DNA of 64,000 bases, taken from NCBI GenBank assembly GCA_958299035.1, contig CATQJL010000112.1, positions 86,880,636 to 86,944,635 of the forward strand, written 5' to 3'. The notes below the pieces were generated by a model. It searched no databases, had not been told where the DNA came from, and saw nothing but the letters and a program-made list of their open reading frames with translations. Position 1 is the first letter of the stretch, and each line of letters begins with the position of its first letter. This DNA comes from Cylicocyclus nassatus (taxonomy: Eukaryota; Nematoda; Chromadorea; Rhabditida; Strongylidae). The translations under genes were made by a program, and so were the position numbers. Below, one piece after another: positions 48,006 through 59,214 of this stretch.

Positions 48006-48863
48006 GAAAACAGTCTTTGAAATCGAAACCATTGTACCATTCAGATTGTCTGCGAAAAAGCGGAACAGATGATAATTGATATAGCGAGATTTAGAGTACG
48101 TCGGGTACAGAAGAACCTTCTAGTCGAATCTTGCAGCACTTAACGACTTTTGCCGTATGGTGTCACGTTTGGTCGTGCAAAAATCACTGGATCCGTTTAG
48201 GCTTTTTCTGCGATTTTGTCTCGTTTAGGCGATGCAGTTAGGTTGCCTTCGGTAAGGTCGACCGTCTTCCTCTCGTCCTCCAGGTTTCAATGCAGGACAT
48301 CCTCCCTGTTTCGCGAAAAGTCCTGTTTAGGAACCCTGAATAACCTCTGATCTCTTAAAGAAAACTGATTTCTTTTTGTTTTAAACTGACGGGCGAAGCC
48401 ATTCTCCGTAATCGCTTACAAACTGTGCAAGAAACTCGCCTACTTTCATACGCAAAAATTACTATGCGCCAAAAATACATCTTTTTGGTCTTCTAAGGCC
48501 ATCTTTGGAAGCTAAAAAGTTGAAGTACTGCTTTTGAAATCAGTTCGTATGTTTAAAGTGTGAGCAGCCCTTTTCAATGGTATATGCATCTTGCCACAAA
48601 GCAAAGTTCTCCGGAGGACTGAGGACGAAAATCAAAAAACCACGAGCTTACGAATGACCTAATGTAGGGGCGCGAGGAAGGTCGACGATTAGCTAAAGCA
48701 TGATTATGCCCTCATTCGACTTTTCAATGTACTTCTGATATGGCATAAACTAGACAATGCCCTGAATTAGGCTGTCACGACAATGCAAACATCAAAAAAG
48801 TGGTTGGAGGGGACCTCCGAAACGTTCGCGTTGGCTGGAGACACCCCAGTAGTCTTATATATA
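48006..48863. other. No recognised feature
   Basis: I see nothing beyond ordinary AT-rich sequence. Confidence 0.4.
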
Positions 48864-49512
48864 CAGGGTTTCCCAAAAAATGTGCCTACTGTTTGATTGT
48901 TAATAACTTTCTTGTAATGAAGTCTGTCGAGAAGCTTAAGGTACCGCTTTGAAGGGCTAGCTTCAACTTAGATTTGTAGTATAGAACGAATCACCCATCT
49001 CTATTCATTACTTTAGGGTTACGGTAGAAACTTCAAAAGAAGGTTTTGAGTCATGAAAGGCCATATTCTGCCTCAGAAAGGAAACAAAACAGGCTTGAAA
49101 ACTTTGACACTTTATGAATTTGAGTTGCTGATTCTAATTTATAATAAAAAGTTATGCGAGGTAAGCAGTAGCGATCGCTTTTTCAATGTTCCTAAAAAAG
49201 TGCGGCTACCCGTTTAGAAAGCTTCGCAAACTTGTACATAGTTGAGTATGAACTTAGCGTTCACGAAAACCAGGTTCACAAGTTTTCACATTTTCTCGAA
49301 ATTTTTTTGAACAGGCAGTTTTTTTTACAATACACCATAAACTTGAAGTTTCTACCGTAATCCTACAAAAAATGGAAAGCAATCGATTCACTCTCTACTG
49401 TAAATCTAAGTTGAAGCCAGTCTACAAAACGGTAGTCAAAGCTTCTTGAAAGAGTTCATTACAAGAGAGTTATTAACAATCAAACAGTAGACACATTTTT
49501 TGGGACACCCTG
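48864..49512. mobile_element. CAGGGTTTCCC TIR foldback (diverged copy)
   Basis: The ends cagggtttcccaaaaaatgt and aaatgtgtctactgtttgat (read from the right, after cagggtgtcccaaa) are bordered by TA. The arms match 35609-36297 with many substitutions, so this is an older copy or a subfamily member. Confidence 0.8.
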
Positions 49513-49514
49513 TA

Positions 49515-49782
49515 CAGCTGAATCTGTTTGTGTGTATATATTTGTGTCTATCCGGTATGTTCCGGACATAAATTTTCGTTCCTGAACTGATCTGGAACAA
49601 ACTTTGCACACATACGCTTCGGGTGGGGCGGGTGTGATGAGCTATATTTCGCTATAGATCGATATCGATTTTGTCGATTTTTTCAATTCAAGCTACCGGC
49701 TGGGAGTTAGCACAGGGGCTAAGTGAGTGCTGATAAGTAATACATTATTGAGGGGCCGGGGAAGTCGGGTTTTCCAGCTAGT
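49515..49782 (+). mobile_element. Short HINE copy
   Basis: It starts cagctgaatctgtttgtgtg, contains the family block acaaactttgcacacatacg, and ends with a GC-rich tail and ttttccagctag. It follows the previous TIR element by only two bases. It is much shorter than the copies at 30.5 and 36.3 kb and lacks their foldback core. Confidence 0.6.
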
Positions 49783-49984
49783 CACTAGTATTTCCGCTGC
49801 CGCTAAGTGATAATGACACTGGCATAGGTGTTAGAAACCTAAATTGGTTAGAGGAGTAACGAAGATTTTCATTCGTAATAAGCATGTTCACAGAAGAGCA
49901 ACAATTAGTGTCAATACGAAATCCGCTATGCACTGTCTGTGTTGTAAACATTTTGCAAATTTCATGGAACATTTCCAATGTCTG

Positions 49985-49999
49985 TTCTTGTTTGTTTAG
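49985..49999 (+). promoter_or_regulatory. Likely trans-splice acceptor of prominin gene B
   Basis: The tract ttcttgtttgtttag ends 13 bases before the gene B start codon. Nematode spliced-leader addition typically uses such a T-rich AG close to the ATG. This is inference from position and composition. Confidence 0.4.
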
Positions 50000-50012
50000 A
50001 TAGCTACTCCGT

Positions 50013-53000
50013 ATGACACCAATTTCTTATATAATCCTATGCATTGCTGTGTGGACAATCAAAGGAGAAAGTAATGATGAAGCAAGAATGCTTGAATTGT
50101 GCCTCAAAAGAACTGTTTTTAGAATGCACAGATAAGGATTTTAACGTTGATTTACGAGTATCCGAACATGGATCAATGGAATCTTTCTACTCGATCGCAA
50201 ATGGAATTTGTGACGGGATACAGTCAAAGCTGTCGGAGGCGGCAGTTACCGTATGTTTTGAACTCAAATTTAGTGAAGGAATGATCGCAAACATACCTAG
50301 AAAGCACAGGTTGCCTGGCATTATGAACTGTTGTGATTTGTGTGTACAGCGAAGTCACAAAAATGTGCGCTTTTTTTTGATAACCATACTACTTCAATGA
50401 TTCACGAAAGGCCACAATACATTACTACTTTCTGCCAAGTGTATATCTTCAGGACTTTTTAGTAGCTTCTAATAATGCGCGGGTTCGACCTTCTAGGCTA
50501 AAAAACAATCGATACTCATTAATTCTAGCTTGTGTGAGAGCCTAGCTGTTGTATTGTCGAAAAAATTTTGAGCAGCAACCTTCTATAGTTTTTGCAAAAG
50601 TTGAGACTTTTATATGAATCACATCGATTTCAAAATTGCTTAAACAAGCACTATTATCCTAACAAAGAACTTCTTATACGTTGCACGCCTCCACACAAGT
50701 GTCCTGTAGTTGTTGTCAAATCTCGTTACTTTATAAGATCTCTTGAACTTTCACATAAATCTATGTGAGCTGCACCACTTCTGATCTAAATAACCCTGCT
50801 CATCCTTTCGCTGTGCTGCGATCGTGAGCATTGAGAAAATCCCAGTTTATCTTTGTTGTCTTCCTCCTCTGCCTTGTCGTCTTTTCTCCTTGATCCACTT
50901 ATGGTTCGGTGCAGATTGTTTCTAAACCCTAGTATTATAAACGTCACAAAATTTACGTGGTGTTTTATCGCGATGTCATATTAGACCCCGTTTAAAACTT
51001 CATGCCACCTAGCGCCATGTAAACTTTTTCGTAGACCTTGAAGTACTTCTCACAGTTGTTGTCAATCATATGTACTTATTCTTGGCATTTCTCCAATCGA
51101 AATTTTGATTTTTCTGCATCGTTTTTTCTATTTTTCTAGTCCAGATACGTTAGGTGTCACAGCAGGTAGCAAAGCATAATATCTTTGAAAAATGATCTTT
51201 CAGCATTTGAATAGACTTTTGAAAAAGGTTAGATCATGGTTGTGAGATTGGAACTGAGTCTAGAGAAGCTCTGTCACCTGCAGAAGTCACTTTACTTTTC
51301 AACATGAATATTAATTCCTGATATTGTGAAAAACGCAGAGTTCGAGAAGAAACATGACCAAGTGTTGTGGAAATTTCGTAATTTAAACACACATGTAACA
51401 TAAAATGAAGGCGACTCATCTATGTCATCGCATCAAAGTTTGTAAGTATTCCGAGAATCGGTGATTGTCGGGACTACTGAAAGTCTGTCAATCTCTTGCG
51501 ATCACATGCTTTGATTATTGAGTCATGAATGAATATTTGTCTCCAAATGTAAAGAAATGTAGACAGTCTAGGATCTTCATAATACTCTCAAGGAAGAAGA
51601 CTTGAAAGATGCTTCTTCAACAATTATTGACAGGTTGGCCAAGAATCAGGTAACACCAACCTCGATTAGCAGCCGTAGTCTTTCTGTTATTTTGCAGATA
51701 GGATCTATAGTTTTCTGCTTGGTTGGCATCGTGATCGGCGTTTGTTCGCTGGGGTTTGGTATCACCATTTTGTGCATGCGATGTTTGTGTAACCATCGCA
51801 GAAATGCTTATGCTTCGGTAAGTCGAAATTTGTCCAAGATGTAGTTTGTGTCATGAGGGGTGAAAGAGTGCTCAACGAATTGTACTACCTGTCTGACAAG
51901 GCGAACTGAAGGGAAGGAGCCCCCCGCCCCTTCCCTGAGAATGGGTCGCAAAATTTTTTGAAGTTACTCACATAAGTTGGTGCAAATGACTTCTTTATCT
52001 TAGATAAAAAGGACAAAGGATCAAAGGGTTCGGCGTCCCCAATACCCTCAGCGGGCATGCGCCGAACGCACAATACTTTATAGTCGAAGAGGCACTTGTA
52101 TGCGTGCGAGCTTTTACAATGACTTGCGGGGACCACCCGGTTACCAAGTCAGTGCTTTTATCCTCCCCGATTACTCTGGTACCGATTTACCGTTTCGGAG
52201 AGTAGAGGGCTTGGTTGGCCCAGGGGTGGGATCGAACCTGCGTCCGACTTGGTCATAGCGGCGCCTCATACCACTACGCCACTCGTCCGCCTATTTTCTA
52301 AACAAGAAAAATTATTTTTAGAATTTCAATAAATTCATAACTTTGTACATTTGGATAAAAAATTCGACGTTTTGGGAAAGGGAGCGTGGCTCCGTCGTCC
52401 CTCTTAATGCAAAATTTCAAATTTTTTGAATATTTCCTTCATAGTTGTCATCTATGTTTTGCTCATCATTCTGAGCAAGATGCTTGCAAGGTGAAAGAAG
52501 CGGTTGCTTAATTACTCCAATGACGCTCTGTACGAACAGAAGCGCACCTTTTGCAACTTTTCATCAAATAATTCACCACAATCAAGATAGAAAAGTAAGC
52601 TCGGCGAAGTTATCTCATTGTAGACAGGAGTAAGATCAATCAAATGCATGAAAACAGACGTCAAAATAGTCGAATTCGAGAAACAAGCGATTTTTGAAAA
52701 GATGGGTTTTACCAGATTTCTCGATCAAACTAGTAGGTTTTAGCGACGTTGCCAGTGTGGAAAAGAGACCAAGAGCTATAGTATGATCTACAAATTGCTT
52801 GAATTAATTTTTAACAACGAAAAGAAGGGTACCAGAGTCAAAAGCGCGTACCCCAAGCTGGGATAACGAGGTAGCGCGCAAGACTTACGTAGATGAGCAG
52901 GGTAGAAACCTCAGAGTCGAGGGAGCATATAGCCCTTATGGATCTCTGCGTCCTTAGCGAAACCCTACAACATTACACATCGCTTTGAGCGCGATGACAC

Positions 53001-56000
53001 TACTCTTAAATATATATTTGAAGAAGCTTTTCGCTAAGTTTTTAGCCATTCGTTCACAAACTTCGTGGATTTTACGCTAAATGTTTGAATTATTCGACTT
53101 GTTCTAGCTTCATGATAGTCTATGAAGTAAAAACACACTCAATGTGAAAACAATTGAGTGTTTTCACTCATTTGATAAAATCGTCGAAGGTAATGAGGCA
53201 CTTTTACACTCCGGAAAGAACTCTCTGCCAAGGTAACATAGCTCTCAATAGTATGATAAAGTATATTGAGAAACATTTCATACATTTCATTGACTGTGGA
53301 AACAGTTTTGAATGAACCGTACCAGTCTACGCCACTAAGATGCTGTCTTACTCCATTTAGATCCATATTTTTGAAATCCCTCTACATAACATACCCCGCA
53401 TCTTGTGATTCAAATGATTCACTCGAAAACACACTAAAGCATGGTCACTTTTCCCGGGGGGGGGGGGTTCCACACTTATATCTCTCAACACATCCTCATC
53501 ATTTGTGAAAATGAGGTCCAATACGTGTTGTCCAAGCGTATATGACCCCACTTTCTGAGTCAAACAGTGAAGCATACACATGTGAATGAATTCGTTAGCA
53601 GCGAGCAAAACATCTTTCGATTTGGAGGGGTCTGCCCAATTCACACTTGGAAAGTTGAAGTCTCCCATGAGAATGGTGGTGGGAACAAGCATGGAAGCTG
53701 GCAGCTACTAGTAAAAATACTAGAGACTATGACAAATTTTGTAGACTGAATAACAAGTTTACCAAACTGCTCAAAAATATAATGTTTCTATTGAGAGAAG
53801 AGTAATTGAATCTGGAGAGAGATCAGGCTTTTATAAATTGATCAGTTCCAGACTCAAAGGTAAAAGAGAGCTGGGGGTTTTGCAGAGAGATAGTGGTAAA
53901 GTTATATGCAATGATGGAGATAAAGCGGAATATTTTGACTTTTTCGCTACAACATTTGTTGAAGAGAACGATGAAAGTGAAATTGAAAGTGTTCCAAATT
54001 ACCAAAGTATGGCCGATGGAGCATGTTTCAAAAATGAAGACATCTGTCAAATACTGATGAAGTGGCCTAAGTCAACTACCTGATTTCGTACAATTACGTT
54101 TTATCAAATCCATAGCAGATATAGTGAGTGGGCCGCTTCAATACATTTTCAATTTGAGCATGGTGCGCGTAGAAATCCCTGATCGGTGGCGTGTGTCTTT
54201 TGTCAGACCTATTCCTAAAGATAAGAAAAAGCCTCTTACTAGGTCCAGAAAACTATCGACCATTAGCATAACGTCTATTTTCGCTAGACTATTTATACTG
54301 AAAAGGCATATTGTAAAGCATTTAGAGACTTATAAGGTAATAGCAAGTGAGCAACACGGGTTTCAAAGCGGTAAATCTACTGTTACGGCTATGTTACAAG
54401 CAGTCAATGACTGGACAATACAATTAGATAAAGGTCAGAGTATTGACGTGATTTACTTAGATTTTACGAAAGCATTTGACAAAGTTCCTCACAGTAAGTT
54501 GATCTCCAAACTTATAGCCGTAGGAATACATCCACGGATTGTAGCTTGGATTGAAGCTTTTTTGAGTGAGAGGACATTCGTGGTCCATGTCAATCGCTAG
54601 TTTTCTTCCCCTAGAAGAATGCAGTGCAGGGTTCCACAGGGGGGGAGGGGAGGTGTTCTTTCGCCTATTCTCTTCAACATCTTCACCCATGAGCCTCTGC
54701 GCATATCATTGTCTAAAGGAGTTTCTTGCAGCGCATTCGCGGATGATGTTAAGCTCTACAATGCTGTAAATGATGACGTTGGACTTAAAGACCCAAAATT
54801 TCACCTTCGATGTTTTTGTCATTCAGGGGCCTTTCCGTGCCGCTGATTACAGTTATGTCATTGAAATCATCCAAAAGTCCCAAAAAACCCCGATTTCCGG
54901 GGACCTTCTCTTCAGAGGCGGACGAGTTTCGAACTGCTCGTCCCCGTCGGCATGCCAGCAGCTGCAACAGCATGACAGCCTGCAGTTGCAACTGCAACTG
55001 CTGCATATGCCGTCGTGGTTTGCAGCCCGAAGGTGGCGCACCGCAAAAAGCAACTGCACTGTTGCAGCTGCAGTTGCAACAGTGCAGTTGCTTTTTGCAG
55101 CATTGCAACAGCAACTGCAACGGCAACTGAAGCTTACGCTTTGTGGATTCGTCCGGAGGAGGCGGAGTGAAGGAAAAGGGGCGGAGTGAAAGAAAATTGA
55201 GGGGAGTTTCCTACGCTTGGAAGCAGCATTGGGAGACTGGACCAACGCAGTTGGTCTTCTTCTGGGCCCAGTATATACACGGTATAGAAAGATCTAGGAA
55301 ATTCGGTAACTTAGATTTTGGGTGTACGCTGCCTTTGAACAATTACAAGATGCACTGGATGAGGTGCTTGATTGGTCACTACTATGGGGTCTGCCTATTT
55401 CAAAAGAAAAAACAAAAGTACTACACTTAGGTTCCATTAATACAAGATACCTCTACCGTGTTGGTTTCAATTATGATCAAATAACCATCCAATCAAGTCC
55501 GTAATGCAAATCTTGGGCTCTCAAGTATTGCTTATAGAAGAAAGAAATTCGATCTTATCACGGTGCTCAAAATAATATTTGGAACATACAAGCTCGATTT
55601 GAGGATTTTTTGTGACTAGATCCTCTAATACTAGAGATGGACTTAGATAGCTTGTGTTACCAAAGGCTAGGCGAAATGTTTGAAGACACTTTTTCACGCG
55701 CCGAGTGGCGCATGATGTAGATATACTTTTGAGGAAGAGGATGTTCGTGGCTAAACTAGCAATGTTCAAAAAAGTTTTGAGAGGCTACCTGAAAACACAC
55801 TAACACTTTTTTTGCTCAGGTGCTGTTGTGCTGACTGTTCTTTTGTTATTGTTATTTGTTTGTTCCTTTTTCATGGGGGCATCCCTATGCACAAATAAAT
55901 AAATAAAACGTAATGGTCAAAATTGCTCTTACAAGGGAAGCTACCTAACTTAGCTCGGCCTTTTGGTAAGGGACATACCCTCGACGTCAATCCCTAAGTT

Positions 56001-57224
56001 ACATTTGCAAAGTGGAGTGGTTTGGTGCAGCCGCCTCGCTTTGGGCTCGCGCCACCTTGCGAGCGCATGAGTTGGCATGGCGTGGCAACAGGAGCAACGA
56101 AGAAACGTTGTTCTTGTTGCCACGTTTGAACATGTTATGGCGCCACGTTGTCTTTAGCGCCACATCACGTCTAAACGATGCCCCAGCAACGTGGCGCGAG
56201 CGCAAAGCGAGGCGGCTGCACCACACCACTCCACTTTGCAATTGTAACTTAGGGATTGACGTCGAGGGTACATAGTCTGATCAGCTTCAAACGCTGATTC
56301 CAAATATGCTATATATAGCTGCCATCGCCATTCCGAAGCTGTGCTTTTTCCTGCGGAAAATGGCATACTCATCGACTCACGGGCATCATGTCATCATCAT
56401 TCAAGTGCTGATACACTGCGTTGAGCTTTTTAGTGAGAAAAGATTGGATTGTACTATTTCGATGTCTCAGCACCTTTTTCTTGCAAATTTTTATCTACAG
56501 GCAGTCTTCTCATGTTCACTAGTATGCCAGTTGTGCATAGGAAAAAGCCCATAACTCGCTTTGGAATAGCGCGTGGCAGCTAGGAATATCGCATTCGGAA
56601 TCAGCGTTTGAAGCTTATTCGGAATATATATGCCTTTTATCAAAAGGCCAAGCTAAGTTAGGTAGGTTTTCAATAAGTTGAACCTAGCTCTGAAGAATGG
56701 TATCTCAAGCTCGGCAAAAGACAAGAAAGTAAGAGAGTTTTTAACGATCAAACAGTTGCACATCTTTTTGGGACACTCTGTATGATGAAGCGCCTTATAT
56801 TTCTTTGAGAGCGGCATCTTATATCATTGTTTAAAGCGTCAAGAGTAAAATAGACTTTTGACAGCTTTGGTTATTGTTAAATCGTCGTAATAATACCAAC
56901 AGCAGCAAAGAGGGAGATATCTGAGTCTGTGTTGGGTTGGTTATTAATCAAGATTAAAAGGGATTCAAAAATATTAATCGGCTAATGGACGACTCTTGAC
57001 GTTGGTAAAAACAACTTTGGTAGTATTATGAGTTTAATATAATATAATTTTTCAGGAGTATGCCGACGATGTACTATCAGTCTTTACTCAATTACTGCTG
57101 CTTATTTTTTTAATGGTTGCGTTCTCTCTTTTGATTGCTGGTGTAGTGCTCAATAATAAGAGTTCATCAGGCCTGTTCTCCTCGACGGAAACTTCACAAG
57201 GGACACTCAAATTGATAATGGGTG
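50013..57224 (+). CDS. Prominin-family paralogue, 5' exons only (gene B)
   Basis: Five exons are visible: 50013-50070, 50123-50250, 51572-51649, 51698-51817, 57056-57224. They join in frame to about 184 residues and stop at a donor of phase 1. A signal peptide (MTPISYIILCIAVWTIKG) is followed by an N-terminal domain with RVSEHGSMESFYSIANGI, matching RVSDHGGMDGFYSIAQGI in gene A. TM1 is followed by CMRCLC, and TM2 by VLNNKSSS, shared with gene A. All intron phases match gene A. Intron 4 is 5.2 kb and holds a LINE and TIR elements. No exon 6 equivalent is found before the window ends, so the gene is either cut by the window edge or broken by the transposon stack. Confidence 0.75.
52203..52292 (-). 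repeat. tRNA-derived SINE-like fragment
   Basis: On the minus strand gtggcgtagtggtatgaggc is followed by ggttcgatccc at about the spacing of A and B boxes. The acceptor and anticodon stems do not pair convincingly, so this is not a tRNA gene. It lies in gene B intron 4. Confidence 0.5.
53130..55908 (+). pseudogene. CR1/Jockey-type LINE with inverted 5' segment
   Basis: The minus strand (53700 down to 53130) encodes the end of an endonuclease (MGDFNFPSVNWADPSKSKD, then a SDHALVCF motif) and its linker. The plus strand resumes at about 53710 with the next linker part (FTKLLKNIMFL), then the reverse transcriptase. The RT segments are IPDRWRVSFVRPIPK, SEQHGFQSGKST, VIYLDFTKAFDKVPH, a PQGG region and SAFADDVKLYNA, followed by the thumb LQDALDEVLDWS and an RRNV/FTRRV tail. 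It ends in an aaataaataaataaaa tail at 55890-55908. Frameshifts and a 530 bp insert (54791-55323) inactivate it. It lies in gene B intron 4. Confidence 0.8.
54791..55323. mobile_element. Insertion in the LINE with a CTGCAG-rich core
   Basis: The LINE frame breaks at DDVGLKD and resumes at YAAFEQLQ. The intervening block starts acccaaaatt and ends agattttgggt, a possible 10 bp TIR. Its core is made of caactgcaactgctgc-type repeats and includes a 56 bp near-perfect palindrome at 55043-55098. No target duplication is obvious. Confidence 0.45.
55942..56664. mobile_element. TA-flanked TIR element carrying an inner MITE
   Basis: The ends tacctaacttagctcggcct and its mirror (aggccaagctaagttaggta) are bordered by TA. 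The interior shares 'ttcaaacgctgattcc' with the element at 35220-37318. A 291 bp MITE (55978-56268) sits near the left end. Confidence 0.75.
55978..56268. mobile_element. CCCTCGACG MITE, 291 bp
   Basis: The ends ccctcgacgtcaatccctaa and its reverse complement are exact, with TA duplicated on both sides. The long GC-rich arms (gtgcagccgcctcgctttg...) make it a near-complete palindrome. It is inserted in the 55942-56664 element. Confidence 0.85.
56668..56785. mobile_element. Right-end fragment of the CAGGGTGTCCC family
   Basis: The block from caataagttgaacctagctc to catctttttgggacactctg matches the right arm of 35609-36297. The left end is absent, so this is a truncated remnant. Confidence 0.6.
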
Positions 57225-57447
57225 GTAAGCTAATAGGTTCTCATCATCTTGCTGCTTGAGAAAACGGCACAGCATTACATGATCAACGCCAAGATTACTA
57301 AACAGCTGAGTTGACAGTTTTACAAGCAATTGACATTTCCTCTAAATCACAAACATTTGAAAGCATCATCTTTGCCAATCGGAGATTTGAGATTTTGTTG
57401 TTTGGAAACAAGGTTTCATGGCGGAATATGGTTTGGTTAAAATTTTT

Positions 57448-57803
57448 AGGTTACGTTAACCGACATGAGAAACTATTACGTCGTCCCGAAAGTTTTGTCG
57501 GTTTTTTCATCGCTCACTTAAACTCACAGAACACCAATCCATGGACGACTTAGGTACCACTTTTTTAGGTTACGTTAACCGACATGAGAAACTATTACGT
57601 CGTCCCGAAAGTTTTGTCGGTTTTTTTCATCGCTCACTTAAACTCACAGAACACCAATCCATGGACGACTTAGGTACCACTTTTTTAGGTTACGTTAACC
57701 GACATGAGAAACTATTAGGCCGTCCCGAAAGTTTTGTCGGTTTTCTTCATCGCTCACTTAAACTCACAGAACACCAATCCATGGACGACTTAGGTACCAC
57801 TTG
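57448..57803. repeat. Three-copy tandem repeat, period 119-120 bp
   Basis: Units start with aggttacgttaaccgacatg at 57448, 57567 and 57687 and are almost identical. The second and third give a 40-residue repeat in frame, while the first is one base short. Each unit contains cgtcccgaaagttttgtcgg, which resembles the TIR end at 63924 (ttgtcccgaaagttttgtcc). It lies just after the exon 5 donor of gene B. Confidence 0.85.
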
Positions 57804-58825
57804 ATACATATTTTTATCTTCTTTTTTATAGCTATACTTGCTCTCTGACCTACCCTCTCTTTGCGAAACGCCATGGCTTTTTGAGCAGCTCAACAGCAAC
57901 GCCAAAATTTTCCTGAATTTTGAAAATTTCCTGATGTTTTCGAAGAGCGCTAGTAACTATTAGGTTGTCCGGAAATTAATGGGTTTTGAATTCCAACCGC
58001 GATAAGTCATACATTTTTCATTTACAAGTAGGTTGCAAGATATCATTCGATAGAGCAAAGCGAGCTCTACAAGATGACTATCTTGCTTTAGCAAAAGCTC
58101 TGATCCACCACGAGTTTCAAGCCAAAAACTAAAAAGATTCAGCTGCCCGAAAAATTGAGAAAAATCGTAACTCAGTTCATAAAAATTCTACAGAAATTCT
58201 AACTTGCTCACGTAAACACAATCCACATAAGGCATCTGTATACGCCATTGCCGCATTTTTTTCTTTGTTAGAAATCAAGAGAACGGAAATTTTCGCGCAT
58301 TTGCCAAAGTGATGCTATGCGGTTCCCACATAGCTAGATGTATCCTACAAATCTGTAGTAGTACAATCGCAAATTTCCAGCTCTCTACAAGCTTTAGTTC
58401 TCGAGAAATATGAATTTTAGCTTGGACCACATGACTAGAAAAAACTGTATTCGATATTTCTCGAGAACTAAGGCCTGTAGAGAGCTGGAAATTTACGTTT
58501 GTACTTCTACAGGTTTGTAGTATACATCTACCTATGTTGGAACGGCATAGCATCACTTTGGCAAATGCGCGAAAATTTCAGTTTTCTTGATTTCTAACAG
58601 AGAAAAAAATACGGCAATGGCGTACACAGATGCCTTATGTGGATTGTGTCTACGTGAGCAAGTTAGAATTTCTGTAGAATTTTTATGAACTGAGTTACGA
58701 TTTTTCTCAATTTTTCGGGCAGCTGAATCTTTTTAGTTTTTGGCTTGAAACTCGTGGTGGATCAGAGCTTTTGCTAAAGCAAGATAGTCATCTTGTATAG
58801 CTCGCTTTGTTCTATCGAATGGTAT

Positions 58826-59073
58826 TGTTGTGTCCTCCACTTCGGACACGTCGACTCTTCGTCCCGAGGCGCACACGGAGGAAATACAAGAATATTTATT
58901 AGCAAATAATAGAGAACAGTAAAAATAAAAAGAGGCGATGAGTGAGCTGTCGAACTGACAATAGCTAATAGCGAGCGCCTTTTATAGCGCTCATTTCCCG
59001 CGCGTTGAGGTCGCAGGCGCCTCAACGAGGGCAGATCATACGAGAAAACAACTGATCAGACACTAACATAACA
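58826..59073 (-). repeat. 3' LTR of the gypsy element
   Basis: 248 bp, TG..CA termini. It contains aaatacaagaatatttatta and gagcgccttttatagcgctc. At two positions (near 59008 and 59028) it differs from the other LTR. Confidence 0.95.
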
Positions 59074-59214
59074 CCTCCCCCAGTAGGGTAGTTACACAAA
59101 ACTAGCCTACGATAAAAGCATGAAAAACAAATATGGACAGCTAAGAAAACGGTCATGTGTAGATAGCATATCATTTAAACAACTACACTAATGAAATAAA
59201 CATACAATAACATA

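Noticed and set aside
52203..52292. Functional tRNA gene on the minus strand
   Set aside because: B box is good, but anticodon and acceptor stems do not close.
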